This document shows, piece by piece, positions 20,872 to 30,879 of a stretch of 64,000 nt of DNA. The notes below the pieces were generated by a model. The model was not told the DNA's origin, searched no databases, and worked only from the letters and a program-made list of their open reading frames with translations. Made by a program: the position numbers and the translations under genes. This stretch comes from Xenoacremonium recifei (Eukaryota > Ascomycota > Sordariomycetes > Hypocreales > Nectriaceae): positions 186,001 to 250,000 of the forward strand of contig WOFQ01000012.1 in assembly GCA_012184525.1 (NCBI GenBank), read 5' to 3'. Within the stretch, counting starts at the first letter, position 1, and each line of letters opens with the position of its first letter.

Positions 20872-21200
20872 GCAGTTTTCTCCTACTGGAGTCCTGCGTT
20901 CGAAGAATAGGGGACCAAGACGGCCATGCATTCAGGAGGTCATCACTAATTTTTTTTCCTCCTGCCGGCCAATATTCTGTACCGATTCCTGATTTTAATT
21001 TGATAACACTCGTAACAGAGCGTCTTTTCCAGTAAGCCTCTCAAGCAAAGTTTCCCAACAGCCTTTGTTGCCTGGCCGAAGGTTGGCCCTTGTTCACCAG
21101 TCTCATCAGCACCGTCCCCACCTAACCCAATCCAGCTCGCCGAAGGAGTCACGACCCTCAACACAGCCTTGTTATATACCAAAATGAAACGATGTTCACC

Positions 21201-21311
21201 AGCGAAGTAGCTACACAGACTTAATGGTCCATTTGGAAAAGCTTTCGAGTTTCTAAGCATAGGTCTACCTTCGGGTGACCGACGAACCACTATTCTCATT
21301 CTTCGCTTTTT
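21201..21311 (+). ncRNA. Array unit 10 (stem type, long interior), putative Pol III small RNA
   Basis: TTATATA is at 21172-21178. GCGAAG at 21202-21207 pairs with CTTCGC at 21301-21306, followed by T5 (21307-21311). The interior of about 93 bases differs from the other units and has a hairpin capped by TTCG (21262-21280, one bulge). The B box GTTCGAATC at 21329-21337 fits the consensus fully. Confidence 0.55.
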
Positions 21312-21785
21312 GCCGCTGTGAGCTACGAGTTCGAATCCAGGTCGAATACCATATTGACCGTGTTTTTCTTTTTTGGGCGCACTTTTGTCGTTGGCTATGG
21401 GTACTATTGGCAAGGGGCATAAGTTTGAACCTGTTTTACCAGATTCTTTTGATAAAAATCCCCCTTGTTGCTCATGAATTCTTCTCGCAGTTCTTGACTG
21501 CCGCGTTGAAAAAGGACCCCGAGCCCACAACCTCTGCAAAGATTCTATGGTATACAATTTGCGGCCTTTTATTTAATTTCACATCTCAGGTCAAATTTCA
21601 GCGCACTTTTGATCTATTAAAGTCATTCTTACCATGGGTTCAAATGTAGGGAATGCCACGATAGAAGTGCTCAGCTTGTGGTCCCGTCTCACACCATCCC
21701 TGCAAGGAGCATCGGTCAAGCAGGCAACCAAGCTCCAACGAAGGCAGCACAGCCCATTATAAGTCACATCAATCTTGATCTCCCC

Positions 21786-21894
21786 AGCGAAGTAGCAAGG
21801 AAATCAGACTTATAGCGGAGTGGTGATTCGTCACGACTTTGCACTCTTAACCTGTTGTTCGACTCCCGCAAGGGATGTCCTACCTTCGCTTTTT
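21786..21894 (+). ncRNA. Array unit 11 (stem type with tRNA-like interior)
   Basis: TTATAA is at 21757-21762. GCGAAG at 21787-21792 pairs with CTTCGC at 21884-21889, followed by T5. The interior has a tRNA-like A box TAGCGGAGTGG (21813-21823), a CTCTTAA loop-like text (anticodon CTT if read as tRNA) and a perfect B box GTTCGACTC (21857-21865). Here the B box lies before the terminator. The T-stem pairs poorly, so this is tRNA-derived or tRNA-like rather than a functional tRNA. Confidence 0.5.
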
Positions 21895-22393
21895 GCCCGC
21901 TTGATCAAGGCCATCATTGACTAATGCGCCTCGCCATGTCAAAGGGGCTCATACTCATGCCTAGTTTTTTTTTAGTTTTTTTTTTTTTTTAGTTTTGTTT
22001 TTTTTTTGTTGCAGCTTGGTTTTCTCATGTTCCTTTTTATTAAGCAATGCTAAGTAGAACTTCCATGGCGCTGCCTTGCGGCCTACGACATCAATAATAC
22101 CAACACCAACTTCACATCACATGAATCACTTTAGTCGCTGAAGCATAATTCAAGAGAACTCATTTCCATTTCATGTACTGTACTCTCCTAGCTAACTACA
22201 CGACGGCTAGATCGACCTGCCCTCCAGCCCACGTCGGTTTTATATATTCACGAACCGGAAACTCCCCTCTTCCCAAAACCCAAAGCCGCGCCATGAGGCG
22301 GGAAGCAAAGAAGAAGAAAAAAGAAAAGAAAGTGAAGGTATTTTCCACATATATGTACAGGGAAAGGGGGTAGTGGGTGGGTGAAGATACACC
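21895..22393. other. Array tail and T-rich tract
   Basis: At about 21964-22012 there is a long interrupted poly-T run. After that nothing is recognisable up to the GH55 stop. Confidence 0.5.
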
Positions 22394-25168
22394 TTACGCG
22401 GACGTTGGCGCTGGCTCGTACGCGTACACCGTCTTGACCTCGGTGACGGTCACGGTGACGACGTTGCCGCCGCCGCTGTTGTTCTTAGCAGCGGCGGAGG
22501 AGGACACCGCGGGAGAGGCGGCAGCGGATGTAGCGTCGGAGACGTCAACTGTAGTGGCGGGAACAGCGGCCGCGCTGGTAACGGCGACCTTGGTGTTCAC
22601 GGCAGCAGCGGCGGTACTCTGCTTGACGGAAGTGTAGGCGCTCATCTTGGCTGAGCTAGCTGCACCAGCAGCTGAGCTGGCGACAACGGCGGCAGAACTG
22701 GCAGCAGAACTGGCGGCGCTGGCGGCAGCGCTTGAAGCCGAGCCGGAGCCGGAGCCGGAGCCGGAGCCAGAGTTCGAGCCGTTGGTGGTGTTGCCAGAGG
22801 CGGAGGACACGAACGAGGCGATGCCGGCGCAGAAGTTATTCCGGTTGTCGGAGTCAAGGGCTGCAGACTCGCCGTCGACGGTGACCATGTTGACGCTAGC
22901 CTTGGTGTTGAGGGCGTACATGTTGACGGCCGAGTTCTCAAGGCTGACAATGTTGTCCTGGCAGTTGTTCTCAGCAACACAGGTCTGGTCGTAGTTGTTG
23001 AAGAAGCTGTACAGGCCACCACCGTACACGAAGATGTCGGAAGAGTCCACGGCGCGCAGGCCCCAGGTGCGGGCGCAGGTGGTCGAAGTGCCGGTGCAAG
23101 AGGTCTTGAAATCCGGGTCCGAGTAGTCAGAGTTGACGGTGAAGGGAGTGTTGGCGTCGGGGTTGCCCTGAAAGTACGCGGTCTCGGTCTGGATGAGACC
23201 CATGAAGACATTGGAGGCACTGACGAGTTGGTAGTTGTACAGGACGCTGTGCTCGACAGCTGTGCCCCAGAGCCAGCAGCCAGCAGTACTCTCGATCAGG
23301 ATGCCGCGGCCGTTGTAGATGTTGATCTGGTTGTGGTCGGACAGGTCGAGCTCGTGGTCGGCAACCCAGAGCCAGGTGTTCTCCATGTAGATAGAGGCAT
23401 CGGCGGTGACGTGCATGAGCATGAAAGATCCCTCACAGTCGGGGTTGGCCGTTGTGGTGACATCGGGGGTCTTGGTGCAGGTGTCAGACTGGAGCTTGGT
23501 ACCAGCAGAGCCACCGATACGGAAGTGGACATCAAAGAGACCAGCAGAGCCGGATGTCTCGCCAGCGACGTTGAACTCCATCATGATAGCACCGGGCTGG
23601 GGGCCGAGAGTCTCGAAGACGAGATCCTGAATCTCAACGTTGCCGACGTCACCTGATTCACCAACTTGCCAAACAGCCTTGGGGCTAGTCTGGTCGGAGA
23701 AGGCGGAGGAACCACCAGCCATGATAATGGGCCAGATCTCGCCGACAATCTTGATGTTCTTGGGGACCTTAACAGTGTCGGTGATGACATAGGCGCCGTG
23801 GTCGAAGTAGACAATCTCGTCATCAGCGATGTTGTCGAAGACGGACTGAATGGCAGCAGTATCATCGGTAGAGCCATCACCAGCGGCACCCGCAGACTTG
23901 ACAGAGACAAACTTGGAAGAGTCGACATCGGTGTACTGGGGCTTGCTCTTGGTGACGAACTCGCCATTGCCGTTGAGCAGAGCAGCAGGCTTGCTGGGAG
24001 CAGTCTCGCTAGATTGGACAGCCTTGCCACTACCACCGGTATAAGCACGACCCTGGACCCAGGACTCAATCTTGGTGTTGCCAGCAAGGATGGTGGTCGA
24101 GGTACCGCTATTCTGGACAGCAACGGGGACATTGGAGCTCATGTCGACGTTGTCGAGGATGAGAGTGCCGTTAGTGCCAGTCTGCTCAGGAGTGTATACG
24201 GTAGCGACACCGACGGGGGTGTTGGAAAAGGTGCTGTCGAGGACCATGACGGAGCCAACAGTCTGGTCAGAGCCACCGTTGCTCATGTCGATACCAACGC
24301 CGCAGCTGTCGATGGAGACGCCCTGGAGGGTCCAGGCCCAGTTCCAGTTCATGTAGATAGCAGTGTTGCAGCTCTTGAAGGTCAAGTTGCGGGTGGTGAA
24401 TTGCTGGTTGCCGAAGAAGGCACCGTACTTGCCGCCAATGAAGGTGAGGTCGGTCATGAAGCCACCAGAGCCGTTGTCCATGAAGATACCCTGCTGAGCG
24501 TTGTCGTCGCTGGTATCCTGGATCATGTTGAACTCAATGTTCTGCAGCGAGGTGGCCTGGGCGACCTGCCAGTGGATACCAGCACCAGAAGTCTTGGGCA
24601 TGGAGGTGAGATCAATCTTGAAGTTGCGGATCTGGCGGAAGAAGTTGTTCTGGTTGGTGTACCAGTTGTCGCCCGAGTCATCATAGGGGTCAGAGTCGAT
24701 GACGGCAATACCCTCGAAGCCAGCAGCAGCCTGGATGGTAGGAACGTCGACAGCGTCACCGACAAGCTGAGTGTAGTAGTACTGAATGATAGGGGCCGAA
24801 ACAAGGTAAGTACCAGGAGGGAAGTAGACAAGAGCCGGAGTGATGGTGCTCGAGTCACAGCCCTGGCCACAGCGGCTGCCGTCGCTGATGGCAGAGTTGA
24901 TAGCATCGGTATCGTCGGTGGTGCCGTCGCCAGTGGCACCGTAGTCCATGACGTTACGGAAGATGGTGTAGTCTGAGGAGCTGCCAAAGGCAACAGTGCC
25001 CTGGCGCTTGATGTTGGCCATCCACCAGGACGAGGTGGTAGCTCGGGGGCTGACATCGCGCTCCTGAACCTCGGGGACGACCATCATGTGAGATGGCGCG
25101 GCCACCACAGGCGAGGCCAAGAAGCGCAACGCCAGAAGCGAAGCGGTGAAAACGGTCGAGAGACCCAT
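22394..25168 (-). CDS. Secreted GH55 beta-1,3-glucanase
   Basis: A single exon of 924 residues. A signal peptide (MGLSTVFTASLLALRFLASPVVAAPS) is split by eye at about residue 24. Two parallel beta-helix (pectate-lyase-3-like) domains follow. The first opens with DYGATGDGTTDDTDAIN near residue 75, and the second with AGAAGDGSTDDTAAIQ near 430, the doubled layout typical of GH55 exo- and endo-beta-1,3-glucanases. ALVYFPPGTYLVS and IVYFDHGAYVITDTV are matching strands in the two halves. The last 130 residues are a Gly-Ser run then Ala/Ser-rich sequence with a VTVTVTEVKTVYA end. This is probably a glycosylated stalk or wall-binding tail; no clear GPI signal is seen. It acts on fungal or plant beta-glucan outside the cell. 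GC3 is very high, suggesting strong expression. Confidence 0.92.
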   Translation of the reverse strand: MGLSTVFTASLLALRFLASPVVAAPSHMMVVPEVQERDVSPRATTSSWWMANIKRQGTVAFGSSSDYTIFRNVMDYGATGDGTTDDTDAINSAISDGSRCGQGCDSSTITPALVYFPPGTYLVSAPIIQYYYTQLVGDAVDVPTIQAAAGFEGIAVIDSDPYDDSGDNWYTNQNNFFRQIRNFKIDLTSMPKTSGAGIHWQVAQATSLQNIEFNMIQDTSDDNAQQGIFMDNGSGGFMTDLTFIGGKYGAFFGNQQFTTRNLTFKSCNTAIYMNWNWAWTLQGVSIDSCGVGIDMSNGGSDQTVGSVMVLDSTFSNTPVGVATVYTPEQTGTNGTLILDNVDMSSNVPVAVQNSGTSTTILAGNTKIESWVQGRAYTGGSGKAVQSSETAPSKPAALLNGNGEFVTKSKPQYTDVDSSKFVSVKSAGAAGDGSTDDTAAIQSVFDNIADDEIVYFDHGAYVITDTVKVPKNIKIVGEIWPIIMAGGSSAFSDQTSPKAVWQVGESGDVGNVEIQDLVFETLGPQPGAIMMEFNVAGETSGSAGLFDVHFRIGGSAGTKLQSDTCTKTPDVTTTANPDCEGSFMLMHVTADASIYMENTWLWVADHELDLSDHNQINIYNGRGILIESTAGCWLWGTAVEHSVLYNYQLVSASNVFMGLIQTETAYFQGNPDANTPFTVNSDYSDPDFKTSCTGTSTTCARTWGLRAVDSSDIFVYGGGLYSFFNNYDQTCVAENNCQDNIVSLENSAVNMYALNTKASVNMVTVDGESAALDSDNRNNFCAGIASFVSSASGNTTNGSNSGSGSGSGSGSASSAAASAASSAASSAAVVASSAAGAASSAKMSAYTSVKQSTAAAAVNTKVAVTSAAAVPATTVDVSDATSAAASPAVSSSAAAKNNSGGGNVVTVTVTEVKTVYAYEPAPTSA

Positions 25169-28100
25169 GTTTAGAACCAGCTATTCGATATCCTCCAGGG
25201 AATCGGGATGATAGGCAATCAAGGCCTCAAAGGAGTGTGTTTGTTGGTCGCTGTGTTTGGTGTTTCTGCTGCCGGCAGGCTCTGAGAAAACGGGTGTGTC
25301 AGTTTGGTTTGGTTCAGATTGGTTGAGACGCTCAAAGTGAGTGTGATGTCTAGTAAGTGTTTGAAAAGATGCTGAAGAGAGATGGAAAGGGAAAAAGGGT
25401 TTGCGGGTGAGAAGATGGAAGGGTGAGGGTTGATGATGGTCTGAATTTTGAGCGCGCTCATACGTTGTTCAGCAGCACACAATGACGACAATGGTGTAAA
25501 CAAAGAAGAACAGAAGGAAGGAGCGAAAACAATGGGATCAGTGCCGAATAATAAAGCGCCAAGGTGGTTGGCTGGTTGTGCGAAAAACGAGAGGCTCGCG
25601 GTGGTTTGCGAAGTCTGTGAATCACTGCAAGTTCGCATTCCCAGCCATGCGCACGCTCGCAGCTGACTGCCGGACCCAACGTCACCAACCCACCACCATT
25701 CTCAGTGAATGCTGAATTGCATTGTCACGCGCACGCAATCGAGGATATTAGATTCCCACCCTTGCACGGGACTAGAATTCAATAGATTCGGCACATGCAT
25801 TTGCATGCGAGATTTGGGAAAAAGCATGTAAATCACATAGCGCCATTTGGTGGTGATGGGTAAATGAGCTTGTGTGGGGGGGTTGCCGCACGCTATTTGC
25901 TATCCCGCGCCAGACTTACCAGTTGACAGCTCAAAAAGAGGCGAGACAAGTGAGTGCGAGTGAGTTGCAGGCAGTCGAGACCAGTCGAGTCCAGCTTCGA
26001 GAAAAAGGAGCGGTAGTCGAAGATGGACAGAGAAACGAAACGAGAAACGAAGAAAGGAACGGTTGTGGCGGACGGACACGAAGGGGATGGTTAGAGAGTC
26101 AAGAGAAGAGAAGGGAGGAAACACCGGTTTTGAAACGCTGGCGATGCCTGGTTTATATCATGGCCGTTAACACTCTTTCTGGGACGATTCAAGAGTAGCC
26201 AGGCCAGGCCAGGACCAAGGCTGGCGACAAGGTAACATCCGTGAATAGGAACAGGAAACATTGCTCCTCGCCCCGTGTGGATCTTCGTCCGAGCATGAGT
26301 CCGAAGGGAGCGCAAGGCCGGCGGCGCCATTGGCCAGGGGTGCAGCTGGACGACGTTTCAAACAGAGACGATAGATGGGATGGGACGAGACGCGGGCGGC
26401 AGAGGACACAAGAGCCGTGATATCGTGACATTGACTGACGGGCAGCAAGGGGGCGTGTCGACAGCAGCAGCCATCAGGGGAACGGATCGGCGCTTTCGAC
26501 AGCAGCATGGCATGGCATGGCGAGCGTGGTGCAGCGATCTCTGTCCAGGAACCCCTTGGACGAGCGGCAGAGCGGCAAGCAGACCGTCAATCCGACCCCC
26601 TGGCGAGAGCTGGAGACAGAGCAAGAGGCGAACGTGAAGTTCCAGGCGGGAGGGCGGGCGATCTGGGGCGGCGACGGGACTCGCTAGGGTGGGCTTAGTG
26701 CTGTTTCAGCGGCGGTCACTGGGGCGCGGTGCCGGGCGTGGCTGATGGCCAGCGATTCAAGACATTCTGGGCTGGCGAGCGGCTGGGCCGTTGCCGGTGA
26801 TGCCGTTGGAGCCAGTGGTTGATTGATCGAGGCATTGCATTGAAATTGAAAAAGCAAGCTTAAACTTTGGGCTGCCTTAGGTAAGGTGCTGTCTGTGCCA
26901 CTATTCCCGTGATGCCCTGTCTCGCCTCGAGTGTCACTGTGGCTGTCAGGCAGGCAGCTGCCCCGTGGCTCACGCACCGCAAGACATGCATGCCTCAGGC
27001 GCCGGAGATCAAAAAGCCACATGTCTGTGTCCCCGTGGCGTCTGTCAAACACGCACCGCCCTCGCTGACAGGACGATCCATTTCCACGCTGGCAGCCTGA
27101 CGTTGCACATTCCATTGTCCATAAACGAAACTCCCTTTAATTACCTCCATCCAGGGTCCAGCAAGGACTGTCCCGCCGCAAAGGGGCCGTTCCAGCGGTC
27201 GGCGGGGTCGAAGCTGCCCTGGCCTAGCGGGTGTTTGACCCCGTGCTAGCGGCGCCATCCTTCCCAGCCGCTCAGCCAAACGCTTCATCTACCTGCATCA
27301 CGACCCAAACACACGCGCGACAGGGGTGCTGCGAGATGCAAGCGCTGACGGGAGGCTATTCATTTACATTCATTCATCCATTCACATGACGTCGGCGCGC
27401 TGTCCATAAGTCACGGCGCAAGGCATGTCTTGGAGTCCAGCTGCCACCGCCGTCACGGACTAACCGGTTGACAGCAGCGGCCAGAGACAAGACAAGACAA
27501 GACAAGAAACTATCGAGAACGCCTGCTCGAATCATCCGAGCTTCGAAACACCGCTCCACTGCCTCGTTGTCCTCAACCTGTCTCTCGTGCCCGGCCAGCT
27601 CATTGCCGACATGGATCCCGCATGCAATATCGCGATGCAGGTAGAGTGCAAGCCGAAATTATGTCTTGCTGGTCCACGCGACGGCCACGATGCGTTGGTC
27701 CTCCGCACCGCAGCGAATACAACCTCACAGCTGGGCCAACGTGCTCCCCTGGCTCTGCTGTGCATGAGCGCGCTTCCTTCGCCTACAGTAGCCCAGCCCA
27801 TATCGCCGTCGAAGCACCGACGATCGTCGCCCCCAATAGCCTCGCCAATCTACATCCCCCTCCCCCAGCCTTCCCCTTCCGGGTCCTCCAACATCACATC
27901 CTCATCTCCTCCGCCAGCCGGCCCCCCGCTGCTGCGCTGCATATATCGCACATGTGATGCCTTCAGTGCCTCGGACTCGGCCCGGAGGCTCTGCTCTCGT
28001 CTTCCTTCGTGCGACGGTCTAGCCATGTTCCGGATCTAACATATATTACACCGTGATACCAGCCTGGCAACGTTACAGGATCGACTCGGAATATATCTGG

Positions 28101-28628
28101 ACCTACATCGGACGAATATATCTCGTTCAGCTCCGAAGACCACTATCGGACAAATAGACTCACACGGAACCGAGAGACAGCAATCAAGGTGCACAATGTA
28201 TCCGAAATTTCCGATTCCCATTAAGCCATCATCGAGTTTTTACCAAACATGGTCTATCTACAGTCGCACGAGCATATAGCAGATCCCTTACGCGCCTATC
28301 CCATGCCAATGACGAAATCCCGTACTCCATGCCGTAGAAAAGAAAGGAAAGAAAGAAAAAGCCCACCGACGCGAAGCAACGCTCGTTACCCCAGTGGTCC
28401 GCGAGGACGCACAATGTTGTTGTTTCCAATAGACTTGTATGATGCCCCCCAAACTCTCGCAATGCAGAGTCTACCCATATCCAACAATGAAAGCAATAAA
28501 AAATGTTCGTGATAAGGAAATTCGTGACGTTGGCGTGTGACCTCGTCCCAGCGAGGCTGTGACACCGCCGTATTATGTCCAACTATGTTTTATCCGACCG
28601 GCATCCCCGGTTCTTGTGTCCGGCGAGC
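25169..28628. other. 3.5-kb gene-poor region
   Basis: I see no protein gene with family motifs or a consistent exon chain. 25169-25700 is probably the GH55 promoter and 5' leader. Short reading frames in 26000-28000 overlap on both strands and show no motif. A GACAA simple repeat lies near 27486-27506. The stretch just before 28629 should hold the 3' UTR of the F-box gene. Confidence 0.45.
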
Positions 28629-30879
28629 TCAGATAAACCCGCCGTACGTCTCGCCGCCCTCGTCCGGCTTGCGGCTCTCCAGCATCTCAATCCCCTCAAC
28701 ATCGGCGCCAAAGTCCATGATCAGGATCTTGGGGTCCTGGCCGGTGCTCACGATGCGGCGGTAATCGCTCTTGGCGCTGAGCACCCAGCTGGTGTGCCAA
28801 CGCGGGAAGTCGAGCAGCTGGCGGCCCGTGGCCATGTCCCAGACCTTGATGTCGGTGTCGTAGCTGCCGCTGACGAGGCGCCCGCTGACGCTGTCGATGT
28901 GCAGGCTGCGCACCAGGTTCTCGTGAGCCGGCATCTGCTGCAGGCATTTGCCCGTGTTGGCGTCCCAGATGCGGATCACCTTGTCGTTGCCGGCGCTGGC
29001 AATGTACCGCCCGTCCTCGGAGAACTGCGAGCACGCCAGGCCCTTGGTGTGGCCGACGAATTCGCGGATGTTCTTGCCCGTATCCGTGTTCCAGAGCTTC
29101 ACGCGGAAGTCACCTGAGCACGAGACGATAGTGTTGGCGCGCATCTGCACAGCGTTGACGGGCCCGGTGTGGCCGCGCATCTGGCGCAGCAGCGTGCCCT
29201 TCTCTCGGTCCCAGACGCAAATGCTGATGTCCTTGCTGCAGGTCACAATGTGCTTGTCGTCAAAAGCGAGGTCGAGGACTGCGGCGCTGTGGTGCTGGAG
29301 ACGGTGCGTAGGGCGGTATCCTCCCTGAACGTTGTAGACAATGCAGGTCGAATCTGAGGAACCCGTCACCAGGATCTTCTCGTCGTACTGCAGACACAGA
29401 ATCGATGCCTTGTGGTGAACAGGGAAGTGCACGAGAGTGGGCATCGACTCCGCGGTTCGCTGACCATCAGATCCCGCAGCGTAATGCACCGTGTTGCCCT
29501 CCTCATCAAAGAGCAGGCTTTGCTCATGGATGACCTCAGGAGGTCCGATGACGAGGCGGCACTTCAAGGTGTGCATGTCCCAGACGCGAATAGTCTTGTC
29601 TCGCGAGCCTGTGATGATCTTGTGCCTTGAAAAATGTTAGCATGTCTCTCAATATGCATCCTTTATGGTCAACATACTCATCGAACTGCAAGCAGTAAAT
29701 ACTGTCCTGGTGGCCGTTGAGATATACGGGCCGGGCCTGGCCAGCCTTCCATCGGTGGCTCAGCTCCTGCTTGACTCTATATATCTCCTTCCAGTCGTTC
29801 TTCGGAGACACGTTCGGGATGCCCAGCCCAGCGCCTGGGGCAATGGGCTTGCTGGTGGCGTATGTGGTCGTCGTCTCCCTCAAGCAAGACTCTCGCCAGA
29901 TATGCTGGTTGGTGACCATGTTCTTCCAGTTCTTAGACACCATGCTGGCCTTGGCCAGAACAGAGGCGTCCAAGTTGGCCAGAACATGGATGGCCAGCTC
30001 TGTAGGCAGCTCCGAGACAAAGTCAATCTTGCTAATGGTAGAAGCCTGGTCGAGAACCACGTCCGAGGCAACGCCTTCGTCAATAGCAATGCCCGGAATG
30101 GCAGCCACAATACCAATGCCGCTCTCGCGGTCATTTCCGTCCTCACTCGTAGTCGGGTACAGCCAATTCTTTGTCTGTCTCGCAAAGTATTCGTTCTGAA
30201 GGGCAGCAGCAGCCTTCGCAGCAGCGCCAGAGTTCGACGGGATTACAGGAGGCTCGTCACCAAAGCCCGGGATCGGGAAATGGGACGAATAGGTGCGTCG
30301 GTGCTGGTACTGAGCCGGTTCGTGTCGGAGATCGAGCCCATAGATCGATCGCGAGTGGCGGAAGCTCGTAGCCTGTCGTAGCTTGTTCCAGGTCGAGTGG
30401 GCGGTCGTCGGTCGGGCTCCGGTGACGGTAGACTCATTCTGCTCGCTCTGTTCGTCAATGACATCCTCCTGGATAGAAGGGCGGCGGTTGACGATCCCCT
30501 TGAGGGACAGGGAAGCTCGACGGATCATGCCCTTGAGCTTGGGCGCGTGGAGGTGGTGATGGTGGTGGTGGCTGTTGTGGTTGTTGCTGGGGAGGCCAGT
30601 CTCGGCATCCTCCTCGGTATCGTCGATTGCGAGATCGTTGAAGTGTCGCGGGAGCTGGTAGTGACTGTCGTGGCCAAACATGAAGGATCGCGGACGGCGC
30701 CAGGGCAGCGAGGAGCTCAAGCTGCGAAGACGAGGTCCGTTCATCGTCGTCCCGGCCAGATGGTCGTCGCGACGAGCACCCTGGGCCGAGGACTCAGCTA
30801 CGGGCTCGTCCGACTCCAGCATGGCCTCCTGGGCCGGCGCCCAGTCGCTCATAGGGAAGATTCTCTTGTTGACAGCCAT
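28629..30879 (-). CDS. F-box / WD40 repeat protein (SCF ubiquitin ligase substrate adaptor)
   Basis: Two exons, 30879-29678 and 29625-28629, joined across a 52-bp intron, give 732 residues. The Met at 30879 (MAVNKRIF) is preferred to the one at 30966 because it has A at -3 and G at +4. The N-terminal 280 residues are disordered, with a His run (HHHHHH). The F-box follows at about 285-330 (SELPTELAIHVLANLDASVL, WKNMVTNQHIWRESCL). Then come seven WD40 repeats with endings such as TIRVWDM, SICVWDR, VKLWNT, VIRIWDA and IKVWDM. The layout matches Lin-23/beta-TrCP-like and Pof1/Met30-like adaptors, which carry phosphoproteins to Skp1-Cul1. I cannot tell which orthologue it is; the spacing between F-box and WD40 is close to the yeast Met30 and SconB group. 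Confidence 0.9.

Larger units (their letters stand above)
17941..21900 (+). repeat. Tandem array of 11 diverged units with RNA polymerase III-like promoters
   Basis: Eleven units, all on the plus strand, are spaced about 300-580 bp apart. Each has TTATATA (TCATATA in unit 8, TTATAA in unit 11), then 29-35 bp later an A-box-like CAGCGAAGTA element, a T-run, and a GTTCGA B-box core. Spacers are also related. A GCAGAAG-TTCCAGAA block and a GGTTGCGCCTC ... CAACCAGC block precede the TATA, and ACATCAG ... CCATCACTAAT plus T-run follow the B box in many units. No protein reading frame is conserved between units. The layout matches SNR6-type Pol III genes (upstream TATA, internal A box, T terminator, B box downstream of the terminator). 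Confidence 0.7.

Noticed and set aside
21275..21649. A 124-codon frame across unit 10 and its spacer
   Set aside because: It runs through the terminator and B box of unit 10, has no family motif and no equivalent in neighbouring units.
17941..21900. CRISPR-like or satellite repeat reading of the array
   Set aside because: Units are far too long and diverged for CRISPR, the genome is eukaryotic, and conservation is concentrated in ordered promoter elements, not over the whole unit as in a satellite.
23666..24976. A 436-codon plus-strand frame opposite the GH55 gene
   Set aside because: It is an antisense shadow of the glucanase: high-GC3 coding strands often open the opposite frame. It has no motifs, and the minus-strand protein is clearly real.
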